A DNA stretch of 64,000 nucleotides, taken from positions 3,287,501 to 3,351,500 of the forward strand of contig NZ_CP033324.1 in the NCBI RefSeq assembly GCF_003710085.1. The letters are read 5' to 3'. The DNA comes from Nocardioides pantholopis (GTDB lineage Bacteria > Actinomycetota > Actinomycetes > Propionibacteriales > Nocardioidaceae). The notes beneath the pieces were generated by a model. That model did no database searches. It was given only the letters and a program-made list of their open reading frames with translations, and was not told the DNA's origin. Made by a program: the position numbers and the translations under genes. Shown piece after piece: positions 16,808-25,769 of the stretch (positions within the stretch are counted from its first letter, which is position 1; each line of letters opens with the position of its first letter).

Positions 16808-18529
16808 TCAGCTGACGCCGACCACCGGCAGCCGCAGGGCCGCCGGGGCGTGCGGCGGGACGACCGGCGCCCGCGGCGGCACCGGGTCCAGCCGCTGGTA
16901 CGGCGCCCCGAGCGGGGGCCGGGGGTCGGCCTCGCCCTTGTTCGGCCAGAACGCCATCGCCCGCTCGGCCTGCGCCGTGATCGTCAGCGACGGGTTCACG
17001 CCGAGGTTCGCGGTGATCGCCGAGCCGTCGGCGACGTGCAGGCCGGGATGGCCGAAGACGCGCTGGTAGGGGTCCACGACCCCGGTCTCGGAGGACTCCC
17101 CGATCGCGCAGCCGCCGATGAAGTGCGCGGTCAGCGGCATGCCGAACGGCTCCCCGATGTTCCCGCCCGGGGTGCCGCCGAGCTGGTCGGCGATCCGCCG
17201 CGCGGCGTCGTTGGCCGCCGGGATCCAGGTCGGGTTCGGGGCGCCGTGGCCCTGCCGCGAGGTCATCCGCCAGCGCCCGGTGAGCCGGCTGCGCTTGCCG
17301 TAGGTGGTGATCGAGTTGTCCAGGCTCTGCATCACCAGCGCGATCACGGTGCGCTCCGACCAGTGCCGGAAGTCGTAGAGGTCCAGGACCCGCGAGCGCT
17401 GCCTCCACAGCTCGCGCAGCCAGGCCCGCCAGCGCGGGACGTCGCCGTCCCCATCGGTGAGCACGGTCTGCAGCATCGCCATCACGTTGAAGCCCTTGCC
17501 GTAGCGCACCGGCTCGATGTGGGTGTCCTCGTCGGGGTGCCAGCTGGAGGTGATCGCGACGCCGTGGGAGTAGTCGGTCGGGTCGCTCTTCGGCGCGATC
17601 GCGCCGAGGATCGACTCGGAGTTGGTGCGCGAGAGCTCGCCCAGCCGGGACGAGAGGCGCGGCAGGTGGCCCTCGTCCTTCATCCGGTGCAGCAGCTTCT
17701 GGGTCCCGAGCGACGCCGCCGCCAGGACCACGTGCTGCGCGGTCAGCACCCGGGTGGTGCGCGGGGTCGCGCGCCGCGCCTTGGTGTAGCGCACCGTCAC
17801 GTCGTACCCGCCCTCGGCGCGGGGCTCCAGGCGGGTGACAGTGGTCAGCGGCAGCACCGCCGCGCCGTTCTGCTCCGCGAGGTAGAGGTAGTTCTTGACC
17901 AGTGTGTTCTTGGCGTTGTGCCGGCAGCCGGACATGCACTCGCCGCAGTTGAGGCAGGTGTTGCGGGCCGGGCCCGCACCTCCGAAGAACGGGTCCTCGA
18001 CCCGCTCCCCCGGCTGCTGGCCGGGGCCGCCGAAGAAGACGCCCACCGGGGTGGCGTGGAAGGTGTCGGCCGCGCCCATCTCGGTGGCGACCTTCTCCAT
18101 GACGTCGTCGGAGGCGGTGCGGACCGGGTTCTCGACCACGCCCAGCATCCGCTTCGCCTGGTCGTAGTACGGCGCCAGCTCGGACTTCCAGTCGGTGATG
18201 TGCGCCCACTGGGCGTCGTTGTAGAACGCCGGCAGCGGCTCGTAGAGGGTGTTCGCGTAGACCAGCGACCCGCCGCCCACCCCGGCTCCGGCGACGATCA
18301 TCGTGTCGCGCAGGGCGTCGATGCGCTGGATGCCGTACATGCCCAGCGGCGGCACCCACAGGTACTTGCCGAGGTCCAGGGTGCCGGAGGAGAAGTCGGC
18401 GTCGTCGAAGCGGGCGCCCGCCTCCACCACGCCGACCCGGTAGCCCTTCTCGGTCAGCCGCAGCGCGGTCACCGAGCCGCCGAAGCCGGATCCGACGACC
18501 AGGACGTCGAAGTCGTACGCCGCGCTCAC
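16808..18529 (-). CDS. GMC family oxidoreductase, ChoD-like (cholesterol oxidase-related)
   Basis: A 573-residue flavoprotein close to mycobacterial ChoD as I remember that sequence. The FAD motif VVGSGFGGSVTALRL is at residues 11-25, AGAGVGGGSLVYANTL follows near 80, and the C-terminal GMC segment has AITANLGVNPSLTI. A Cys cluster C192-x2-C195-x2-C198-x3-C202, ferredoxin-like, interrupts the FAD domain and is shared with ChoD. True sterol oxidation by this branch is not established. The GTG at 18529 overlaps the stop of the upstream semialdehyde dehydrogenase, so the two are coexpressed. Confidence 0.9.
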   Translation of the reverse strand: MSAAYDFDVLVVGSGFGGSVTALRLTEKGYRVGVVEAGARFDDADFSSGTLDLGKYLWVPPLGMYGIQRIDALRDTMIVAGAGVGGGSLVYANTLYEPLPAFYNDAQWAHITDWKSELAPYYDQAKRMLGVVENPVRTASDDVMEKVATEMGAADTFHATPVGVFFGGPGQQPGERVEDPFFGGAGPARNTCLNCGECMSGCRHNAKNTLVKNYLYLAEQNGAAVLPLTTVTRLEPRAEGGYDVTVRYTKARRATPRTTRVLTAQHVVLAAASLGTQKLLHRMKDEGHLPRLSSRLGELSRTNSESILGAIAPKSDPTDYSHGVAITSSWHPDEDTHIEPVRYGKGFNVMAMLQTVLTDGDGDVPRWRAWLRELWRQRSRVLDLYDFRHWSERTVIALVMQSLDNSITTYGKRSRLTGRWRMTSRQGHGAPNPTWIPAANDAARRIADQLGGTPGGNIGEPFGMPLTAHFIGGCAIGESSETGVVDPYQRVFGHPGLHVADGSAITANLGVNPSLTITAQAERAMAFWPNKGEADPRPPLGAPYQRLDPVPPRAPVVPPHAPAALRLPVVGVS

Positions 18530-20148
18530 GCGCGCCCCAGCCGCTTGAGGATCCGCAGGTTCGCGGTCATCACGCGACCGTAGGTCTCATCGCTCATCCC
18601 CAGCATCGGCGCGAACCGGATCAGCCGCTGGCTGGCCACGGTCTGGGCGTCGGTGTAGCGGTGGATGCCCTCCGCGCCCTGGCGCCGGCCCAGGCCGGAC
18701 TCGCGCATGCCGCCCATCGGGGCGTCGATGCTGGCGAAGGAGGCCGCGAAGGCCTCGTTGACGTTGACGCTGCCGCAGCGCACCTGGGCGGCGAGCCGCC
18801 GGGCCCGGTCGCCGTCCCGGCTGTAGATCGAGGCGTTGAGCCCGTAGTGGCCGTCGTTGGCGCGCGCCAGCGCGTCGGCCTCGTCGTGGAAGCGGTACAG
18901 CGAGATCACCGGGCCGAAGGTCTCGGTGCCGAAGCAGGTCATCTCCGGGGTGACGCCCTCCAGCACGGTCGGCTCGAAGAAGTACGGCCCCAGGTCGGGG
19001 CGGGCCCGGCCGCCGACCAGGACCCGCGCCCCCTGGGCGACCGCGTCCTCGACGTGGGCGGTCACGGTGTCCAGCTGGGCCTGCGAGATCAGCGTGCCCA
19101 TGTCGTTGCCCCACTCCAGCGTGGCGCCCAGCGTCATCGCCTCGGTGCGGGCCACCAGCCGCTCGACGAACCGGTCGTAGACCTGGTCGGCCACGAAGAC
19201 CCGCTCGGTCGAGACGCACAGCTGCCCGGCGTTCGCGAACGACGCACGCAGGGTGCCCTCGGCCGCCTTCTCCAGGTCGGCGTCGCGCAGCACCAGGAGC
19301 GGGTTCTTGCCGCCGAGCTCCAGCGAGCAGCCGATCAGCCGCTCCGCGCACGCCTTGGCGACCCCGCGGCCGGTGGCGGTCGAGCCGGTGAAGCAGACGT
19401 AGTCGGCGCGCTCGATGAGCGCGGGGCCGATCTCGGAGCCGGGACCGGCGAGCACCGTGTAGAGGTCCTCGGGCAGCCCGGCCTCCTCGAGCAGCCGGGC
19501 GGCGAGCAGCGCCGAGAGCGTCGTCTGCGAGTCCGGCTTGATGACCACTGCGTTGCCGGCGGCCAGCGCGGGCAGCGCGTCCACGAGCGCCAGGTCGAAG
19601 GGGTAGTTCCAGGGCGCGATGATCCCGACCACGCCCTTGGGGACCCGGTTCAGGTCCACCCGGGTCAGGCCGGGCACCACGCCCATCCCGCGCCGGGTGC
19701 CCAGGTGCCGCTCGGCCATCCGGCCGTAGTAGCGCGCGGTCAGCGCGACGTGGAGCGGCTCGTCGAACGCGTGCTTGCGGGCCTTGCCGGACTCCCAGAC
19801 GATCAGGTCGATGATCTCCTCCTGGCGGTCCAGGAGGATGTCGTGCAGGCGCAGCAGCAGCGCCGAGCGCTCCGCGATCGGCGTCCGCGACCACGCGACC
19901 TGGGCGCGCCGGGCCCGGGCGAAGGCGGCGTCGACGTCGGCCGGCCCCGACTGCGGCACGTGGGCCAGCGGGGCTCCGTTGAGCGGGGAGTGGACCTGGA
20001 CCGAGCGTCCGGTGGTCGCCGCCACCCGCCGGGTCAGCGCCTCGACGTACGCCGGCTCCAGCGCGTAGGACGCGGCCGGGTCGTGCTCGGGGTCGGGGGG
20101 CCCCGCCACGGTCGGGCCACCGGCAGAGGTCGGGTTCGAGGCGTTCAT
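18526..20148 (-). CDS. Succinate-semialdehyde dehydrogenase (NADP-type, GabD2-like)
   Basis: A 540-residue aldehyde dehydrogenase. Visible are the NAD(P)-binding WNYPFDLALVDALP region, FTGSTATGRGV near 250, the general base in LELGGKNP and the catalytic Cys in FANAGQLCVS near 307. The sequence matches the actinobacterial succinic-semialdehyde dehydrogenase group (GabD2), which is longer than E. coli GabD. Other aldehyde substrates are possible. The stop overlaps the ChoD-like start, so oxidation of an alcohol or sterol and of an aldehyde may be linked. An inverted repeat lies upstream of the start. Confidence 0.85.
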   Translation of the reverse strand: MNASNPTSAGGPTVAGPPDPEHDPAASYALEPAYVEALTRRVAATTGRSVQVHSPLNGAPLAHVPQSGPADVDAAFARARRAQVAWSRTPIAERSALLLRLHDILLDRQEEIIDLIVWESGKARKHAFDEPLHVALTARYYGRMAERHLGTRRGMGVVPGLTRVDLNRVPKGVVGIIAPWNYPFDLALVDALPALAAGNAVVIKPDSQTTLSALLAARLLEEAGLPEDLYTVLAGPGSEIGPALIERADYVCFTGSTATGRGVAKACAERLIGCSLELGGKNPLLVLRDADLEKAAEGTLRASFANAGQLCVSTERVFVADQVYDRFVERLVARTEAMTLGATLEWGNDMGTLISQAQLDTVTAHVEDAVAQGARVLVGGRARPDLGPYFFEPTVLEGVTPEMTCFGTETFGPVISLYRFHDEADALARANDGHYGLNASIYSRDGDRARRLAAQVRCGSVNVNEAFAASFASIDAPMGGMRESGLGRRQGAEGIHRYTDAQTVASQRLIRFAPMLGMSDETYGRVMTANLRILKRLGRA

Positions 20149-20181
20149 GTACCGAGAGTATGTGACGGGCGTCGCGGAAAA

Positions 20182-20195
20182 CTACCCTCCGGTAG
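20182..20195. promoter_or_regulatory. Possible operator upstream of the semialdehyde dehydrogenase
   Basis: CTACC-CTCC-GGTAG is a perfect 5-base inverted repeat with a 4-base spacer, 34 bases before the dehydrogenase start. The TACC/GGTA half-sites resemble operators of TetR-type regulators of lipid genes. The assignment is tentative. Confidence 0.4.
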
Positions 20196-20227
20196 CAATT
20201 CCGGACACCGCCGCCTCCCGGGCCCGC

Positions 20228-21970
20228 TCAGACGATGTCGGGGGCCCGCACCCGCGCCTCGTCGGCCTCCCGGTCGGTGAGCTGGAGCTGGCTGAGCCGC
20301 TCCGCCTCGACCCGGCGCAGGTAGTGGTCGACCTCGTCGGCGGTGCGCACCTCGTCCCAGCCCAGCTCGGCGGCCATCAGCCGCGCGACCTCGGGGGCGG
20401 CCCGCACCCCGCGGTCGAAGGACTCGATGGAGATCCGGGTCCGCCGGGTCAGCACGTCGTCGAGGTGGCGGGCGCCCTCGTGGGTCACGGCGTACACGAC
20501 CTCGGCGGCGAGGTAGTCCTCGGCGCCCGCGAGCTCCGCGACGAGGTCGGGCCGCTCGTCGATCAGCGCGAGGAGGTCGTCGACCAGACCGCCGAACCGG
20601 CCCAGCAGGTGGTCGATCCGGGCCACGTGCAGGCCGGTGCGGTGGGCCAGCAGCACCCGCTGGTTGGTGCGGGCCGCGAACCCGTCCGCGCCGAGCAGCG
20701 GCACCCGGTCGGTGATCGAGTCCCGGACCGTGGCGCCGAGGGTGGTCCGCAGCGAGTGGGCGGCCGCGTCGACGGCGTCGCGGGCCATCACGCGGTACGT
20801 CGTGAGCTTGCCGCCGGCGATCATCACCAGGCCCGGCACCGGCGTGACGACCGTGTGCTCGCGGGAGATCTTCGAGGTCGGCTCGGACTCCCCGCGCAGC
20901 AGCGGGCGCAGCCCGGCGTACACGCCCTCGACGTCGTCGTGGTCCAGCGGCTCGCGCAGGAACTCGTTGACGTGCTCGAGGAGGTAGTCGATGTCGGCGC
21001 GGCTGGCCGCCGGGTGCGCCTTGTCGAGGTCCCAGGCGGTGTCGGTGGTGCCGATGATCCAGTGCCGCCCCCAGGGGATCACGAACAGCACCGAGGTCTC
21101 GGTGCGCGCGATCAGGCCGGCCTCGGAGCGGATCCGGTCCCGCGGCACGACCAGGTGGATGCCCTTGGAGGCCTGCACGTCCAGCGCCCCGCGGCCGCCG
21201 ACCATCTCCTGGATCTCGTCGGTCCACACGCCCGCGGCGTTGACGACGACGCGGGCCCGGATCTCCAGCTCGCGGCCGGTCTCGAGGTCCGTGGCGCGCA
21301 CCCCGACGACCCGCTCGCCCTCGCGCAGGAACCCGGTCACGGCGGTCCGGGTCGCGACCTGCGCGCCGTGGCCGGCGGCGGTGCGGGCGAGCGTGAGGAC
21401 CAGGCGGGCGTCGTCGACCTGGGCGTCGTGGTAGCGGATCGCCCCGGTGATCGTGTCGGTGCGCAGGTCGGGGGCGATCCGGCGGACCTGGCCGCGGGTC
21501 AGGTGCCGGTGCCGCGGCACCCCGCGGTCCTGGGTGCCGACGCTCGCCATCGCGTCGTACAGCGCCAGGCCGGCGCCGATGTAGGCGCGCTCCCAGCCGC
21601 GGTGCGTGAGCGGGTAGAGGAACGGCACCGGGCGGACCAGGTGCGGGGCGAGGCGGGTCAGCAGCAGCCCGCGCTCGTGCAGCGCCTCGCGGACCAGGGC
21701 CAGGTCGAGCATCTCCAGGTAGCGCAGTCCGCCGTGGACCAGCTTGCTGCTGCGGCTGCTGGTGCCGCTGGCCAGGTCGCGCTGCTCGACCAGGCCGGTG
21801 CTCAGGCCACGGGTGACGGCGTCGAGCGCCACCCCGGTGCCGACCACCCCGCCCCCGACCACCAGCACGTCGAGCTCGGCCGCCGCTCCCCCGCCGGTGC
21901 TCGCGCCCGCCAGCGCGCTCAGCGCGGCCTCGCGGGCGGCGGGGGTCAGGGCGCTCGGGTCGCGGCTCAT
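20228..21970 (-). CDS. glpD: Glycerol-3-phosphate dehydrogenase, FAD-dependent
   Basis: A 580-residue membrane-associated respiratory enzyme oxidising sn-glycerol 3-phosphate to dihydroxyacetone phosphate. The N-terminal FAD motif VVGGGVVGTGVALDAVTRG starts near residue 37. The segments SGTSSRSSKLVHGGLRYLE and IAGGKLTTYRVMA and a C-terminal helical domain are typical. Length agrees with mycobacterial GlpD2. It is upstream of the semialdehyde dehydrogenase with an 79-base gap. No glycerol kinase or glpF is nearby. The ATG at 21970 precedes a Ser/Ala-rich lead before the FAD motif. Confidence 0.95.
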   Translation of the reverse strand: MSRDPSALTPAAREAALSALAGASTGGGAAAELDVLVVGGGVVGTGVALDAVTRGLSTGLVEQRDLASGTSSRSSKLVHGGLRYLEMLDLALVREALHERGLLLTRLAPHLVRPVPFLYPLTHRGWERAYIGAGLALYDAMASVGTQDRGVPRHRHLTRGQVRRIAPDLRTDTITGAIRYHDAQVDDARLVLTLARTAAGHGAQVATRTAVTGFLREGERVVGVRATDLETGRELEIRARVVVNAAGVWTDEIQEMVGGRGALDVQASKGIHLVVPRDRIRSEAGLIARTETSVLFVIPWGRHWIIGTTDTAWDLDKAHPAASRADIDYLLEHVNEFLREPLDHDDVEGVYAGLRPLLRGESEPTSKISREHTVVTPVPGLVMIAGGKLTTYRVMARDAVDAAAHSLRTTLGATVRDSITDRVPLLGADGFAARTNQRVLLAHRTGLHVARIDHLLGRFGGLVDDLLALIDERPDLVAELAGAEDYLAAEVVYAVTHEGARHLDDVLTRRTRISIESFDRGVRAAPEVARLMAAELGWDEVRTADEVDHYLRRVEAERLSQLQLTDREADEARVRAPDIV

Positions 21971-22073
21971 GTCTCCATGGTCGCAAACCGGCCTACACCA
22001 GCGTTTCGGCCGAGATCCGACGGGGAGCCTGTGCGGGATCCGGCAGTCCGCCGGGACCGACCGAGGAGAACCC

Positions 22074-23453
22074 GTGACGCCTCCGGCACCCCGCCCGCCC
22101 CTCGGCGCGCCGCACCCACCCGCTCCGCGGGGACTGCCCTGGTCGCCAGCCGCGCCCCTCGGACGTCGGGCGGTGGTCGCCGGGGTGGCCGGTGTGCTGC
22201 TGGCGGGATGCAGCGACGGCGGTTCGAAGGCCTCGGCGCCCGGACCGGGGAAGAGCACCAGCGCCACCCCGGACGGCCCGATCATCCACACCCAGGACGC
22301 CGGGAACGTCATCACCACCGAGGACATCGAGGCGCTCGTCGGGCGGCTCGGCGAGGCCCTGCGGCACGCCGACGTCGAGACGATGCGCACCGTCGTCCCG
22401 GACCTGAAGGTCGGCGAGTGGCAGCGCCGGCTGGAGAACCTGCGCCGGTTCCCGACCTCCGACGTGGGATTCGTCCTCGACGAGACCCTCGACCGGATGG
22501 TGAACGCCGCCGGCGGGCCGGTGGAGATCGAGGCCGACGTCGCGCTGACCCACCGGATCAGCGACGTCGACTCGCGCCCGGTGGTCCAGACCTACCACGC
22601 GACGATGCGCAAGGCGACCCCGGACTCCCCGCTGGAGATCCTGGGGCTGGACGGGCCCCGCGACCCCATCAGTCCCGCCCCGTGGGACCTCCGGGGCTGG
22701 GAGATGGTCGAGGGCCGGCACTCCTGGGTGGCGGTCCGGACCGCGATGGTCGACCGGGTCCGGGCGAACATCGCGAGCGTCGACGCCGGCGCCGCGCGGG
22801 CCATGGAGCTGATCGCGCCGCCGGACGGGGTCAGCAAGCTGTTCTTCGCGGTCGCCGAGGTCGGCGACCCGCTCTTCGGCAACGGCGACTACCGGCCCGA
22901 GCGCGACGGCTTCGCCATCCGCGCCGGGTACGTCGACCCCGCCGAGGTCGCGCGGACCGGCAAGAGCGCCGGTCCGCGCGCGGCGTACGCCGGCAGCCGG
23001 CTGATGCTGCGCCCGGGCGCGTTCGACTCCCCGGCCCGCGCGACGGCAGTCGCGATGCACGAGGCGGTCCACGGCCTGGCCTACCAGTGGGGCGACAGCG
23101 ACCCGTGGCCGGCCGAGGGCCTGGCGACCTGGGGCGAGGTCGGCTCCGGCGCCGGGGTCCGGGCCGAGTACGGCGGCCTGGTCCGGTCCGGGTTCGCCGG
23201 ATTCCGCGAGCGGATGCGCGGCAGGAACGTCATCGACGGCGGGGTCTTCCAGGCCGAGCCGCACGTGTCGACCAACTACGGCTGCGCCGCCGCGGTGTTC
23301 GCGTTCATGGAGGACCGCCGCGGCCGCGACGGGGCGCTCGACTTCGGCCGGGCCTGCTACCGCAAGCCGACCGAGGAGGCGGTCCGGACCGCCGGCTGGA
23401 AGTCCCACGACGCCCTGCTGGCCGAGGTCCAGAGCTGGGTGCAGTCGTGGTGA
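22074..23453 (+). CDS. Tat-type lipoprotein with HExxH metallopeptidase-like motif
   Basis: A 459-residue protein I do not recognise as a named family. The N-terminus has twin arginines (LGRRAVVAG, 30-38) and a lipobox LLAGC with Cys46, indicating Tat export and lipidation. Residues 70-270 resemble a repeated alpha/beta region. His329-Glu330 and His333 form HEAVH, followed by Glu348 in PAEGLATWGE, the arrangement of zinc gluzincin-type peptidases, though the Glu is closer than in most. The GTG at 22074 has GAGGAGAA before it. The stop overlaps the next lipoprotein's start. Peptidase function is inferred. Confidence 0.75.
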   Translation: MTPPAPRPPLGAPHPPAPRGLPWSPAAPLGRRAVVAGVAGVLLAGCSDGGSKASAPGPGKSTSATPDGPIIHTQDAGNVITTEDIEALVGRLGEALRHADVETMRTVVPDLKVGEWQRRLENLRRFPTSDVGFVLDETLDRMVNAAGGPVEIEADVALTHRISDVDSRPVVQTYHATMRKATPDSPLEILGLDGPRDPISPAPWDLRGWEMVEGRHSWVAVRTAMVDRVRANIASVDAGAARAMELIAPPDGVSKLFFAVAEVGDPLFGNGDYRPERDGFAIRAGYVDPAEVARTGKSAGPRAAYAGSRLMLRPGAFDSPARATAVAMHEAVHGLAYQWGDSDPWPAEGLATWGEVGSGAGVRAEYGGLVRSGFAGFRERMRGRNVIDGGVFQAEPHVSTNYGCAAAVFAFMEDRRGRDGALDFGRACYRKPTEEAVRTAGWKSHDALLAEVQSWVQSW

Positions 23454-24955
23454 CCAGGTCCGGCCGCACGGTCCTGGGCGCTGCCCTGCCGTTGCTCCTG
23501 GCCGGCACGCTGCTCGCCGGCTGCAGCGACGACCCCGACCGGGACGCCGCGCCACCGCCTGCGGAGCCGGAGACGCCGGCCGGCCCCGCGCTGCCGGCGG
23601 AGACGGACTTCCCCTCCTCGGGCGAGGTCACCGACCCTGTCGTGGAGCCGCGGTGGCTGGTGCGCAGCACCGGCACCGCGGAGTCGACCGAGCACGACGT
23701 GAACCAGCAGGGCATGTTCGTGGTCGACGACGTCGTCGTCTACTTCGCTCTCGACACAGTGCTCGGGGTGTCCCTCGAGGACGGCGCGGAGCTGTGGCGC
23801 AGCCCGGTCGACCTCGGCGGCGAGGTCGTCGAGTACGCCGGCTCCGCACCGCACCACGAGCACCTGTGGACCTTCGCCTACCCCGAGACCGCGAGCGCCG
23901 ACCTGGACGAGCGCGGCACCCGGCTCGTCACCCTCGACGTCCGCACCGGCGACGTCGTCGCGAACCTGCGCCTGGGCAGCTTCGGCGGCGTCGAGGAGAT
24001 CCGAAGCCACGCCGACGAGACCTTCGTGGTGACCGACCGCGGTCTCGAGCAGGTGCAGGAGGACGGCACGGTCGCGGTGCTCACGCCGCAGCGCAGCCTC
24101 GGCAAGGAGATGACGGTCTCCGGCATCGCACCGGTCCGCGGCGCCGACGTGCTGGTGCTCTCCCTGTACCGCGCCCAGTTCGGCACCGACTTCGTGGTCG
24201 GGGTCGACACCACCAGCGGGGAGATCCTCTGGCGGCGGCGCAACGCCGAGTTCCCCACGGACGAGCCGCCCGACACCGACGCCGACCCCAGCCCCGCGGA
24301 CGGGCGCCTGATCCTCCGCGAGTCCTCCGCGACCGGCGCCGACGGGGAGCTGGTGGGCGTCAAGTACCTGTGGCTGATCGACCCGGCCACCGGCCGCACC
24401 CTCGCCCAGCACCGGCTCCCGGCCGAGCGGGCCGAGGACGGGACGTACCACAACCCGATGCTCGCCAGCCGGGACCTGTACCGGGTGCCGCGGGAGACGG
24501 TGCTCTCCGTCGAGAAGGACATCGTGATCGAGGACGGCGGGAACATCAGCCGGCTGGACCCGGCCACCGGCGAGTACGAGTGGACCTTCGACCGCGAGCC
24601 GCTGCAGACCACCGGCGAGGACAGGTACTTCGACCGCCTGACCCTCGGCCCGGTCCTTCCCGACGGCTCGGTCGCGCTCGCGTTCCACTCCTCCGCAGCC
24701 GTGGGCGACCTGCTCGCGCTCGACCTCGAGACGGGCGAGCTGGTCGGCCGCTGGGCGATGGACGACGCGATGCTCGCCGGCCTGGTGACGGCGCCCATGG
24801 CGGTGGTGCACGGCGCCGATCTCGTGCTCGCCCGCAACCGGAGCATCGAGGGCGACGTGGCGCTGCTCGAGGGCGAGGAGGAGATCAAGCCGCTCGGTGA
24901 GCTCAACGACCTGGGCCTGCTGGCCTTCCCCGCGGCCGAGGAGCCCGCGGACTGA
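23450..24955 (+). CDS. Lipoprotein with PQQ-like beta-propeller
   Basis: A 501-residue lipoprotein with a Sec signal peptide and lipobox LLAGC (Cys25). After a Pro-rich linker the chain shows repeated beta-propeller blades of the PQQ-like type: VVYFALDTVLGVSLEDGAELW, TTSGEILWRRR and PATGEYEWTFDR. Such proteins bind partners on the outer face of the membrane rather than PQQ. The GTG at 23450 overlaps the stop of the HExxH lipoprotein, so the two are coexpressed and may form an extracytoplasmic complex. I cannot assign a pathway. Confidence 0.8.
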   Translation: MTRSGRTVLGAALPLLLAGTLLAGCSDDPDRDAAPPPAEPETPAGPALPAETDFPSSGEVTDPVVEPRWLVRSTGTAESTEHDVNQQGMFVVDDVVVYFALDTVLGVSLEDGAELWRSPVDLGGEVVEYAGSAPHHEHLWTFAYPETASADLDERGTRLVTLDVRTGDVVANLRLGSFGGVEEIRSHADETFVVTDRGLEQVQEDGTVAVLTPQRSLGKEMTVSGIAPVRGADVLVLSLYRAQFGTDFVVGVDTTSGEILWRRRNAEFPTDEPPDTDADPSPADGRLILRESSATGADGELVGVKYLWLIDPATGRTLAQHRLPAERAEDGTYHNPMLASRDLYRVPRETVLSVEKDIVIEDGGNISRLDPATGEYEWTFDREPLQTTGEDRYFDRLTLGPVLPDGSVALAFHSSAAVGDLLALDLETGELVGRWAMDDAMLAGLVTAPMAVVHGADLVLARNRSIEGDVALLEGEEEIKPLGELNDLGLLAFPAAEEPAD

Positions 24956-24962
24956 GCCGCGC

Positions 24963-25769
24963 TCAGACCCGCACGCGCTGCCCGAGGCCGGGCCGGTGGT
25001 CCTCGTGCATCGTGTGCCGGGCGCGGGTGGCGGCGACCAGCTCGGGGTCGAGCTCGGCGACGACCACGCCCTCCTCCTCGTCGAGCCGCGCGAGCGGCCG
25101 GCCCTCGGGGTCGTAGATCGCCGAGCCGCCGATGAACCGGCTGATGCCGCACGGCCCGGTCAGTCCGGAGAGGACAACGTAGAACCCGTTGTCGAGGGCG
25201 CGGGCGGCGTAGTACAGGTCGCGCCGGTGCGCGCCGCCCGGGAAGTACGCCGCGGAGGCGAGGTAGCCCAGGGCGCCGTCCGCCGCCGCGGACCTGGCGT
25301 GCTCGGGGAAGCACCCGTCGTAGCAGATCGAGAGCCCCAGCTCGACGCCCGCGACCGCGACCGAGGTGCCGTGGTCGCCCGGCTGGAAGTGGGTGCGCTC
25401 GAGGCCGTCGAGGTGCTGCTTGTCGTAGGGCAGCGAGACCGTCCCGTCGGGACGGACCAGCGCTGTCGACAGGGTGCGCCGCTCGCCGCGGTCCACGGCC
25501 GTGCCGACCACCACCGTGGTCCCGGCGGCCCGGGCCGCGTCGCGCAGCGGGTCCAGGAGCGGCCCCTGGTGGTCGGCGACGTCCGGCAGGGCGCCGGCGA
25601 ACACCGGCGCGTCGTACCCGGTCAGGAACGCCTCGGGCAGCACCAGCACGTCGGCGCCACGGTCCCCCGCCCGGCGGGTCAGCCGGGCGGCCGTGGCGAC
25701 GTTGCCGGCCGGGTCGCCGGCGACGGCGACCGCCTGGCCGGCGGCGAGGACCGGACGGCCCTCAGCCAA
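24963..25769 (-). CDS. Carbon-nitrogen hydrolase (nitrilase superfamily)
   Basis: A 268-residue hydrolase with the complete Glu46 (LPEAF), Lys117 (YDKQHL), Cys149 (ICYDGCFPE) triad. It could be an amidase, N-carbamoylase or omega-amidase. The start is a rare TTG at 25769: a TAG lies two codons upstream in frame, and no later start would keep the first strand of the fold. It overlaps the end of guaB3 by 8 bases, so it is likely translated by coupling as the last gene of the guaB2-guaB3 operon. Substrate is unknown. Confidence 0.88.
   Translation of the reverse strand: MAEGRPVLAAGQAVAVAGDPAGNVATAARLTRRAGDRGADVLVLPEAFLTGYDAPVFAGALPDVADHQGPLLDPLRDAARAAGTTVVVGTAVDRGERRTLSTALVRPDGTVSLPYDKQHLDGLERTHFQPGDHGTSVAVAGVELGLSICYDGCFPEHARSAAADGALGYLASAAYFPGGAHRRDLYYAARALDNGFYVVLSGLTGPCGISRFIGGSAIYDPEGRPLARLDEEEGVVVAELDPELVAATRARHTMHEDHRPGLGQRVRV

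Noticed and set aside
20147..24955. A single 1602-codon open frame on the plus strand
   Set aside because: Its first two thirds run antisense to glpD and antisense or out of frame to the HExxH lipoprotein and have GC-rich shadow composition. Only the part from 23450 (lipoprotein) is real.
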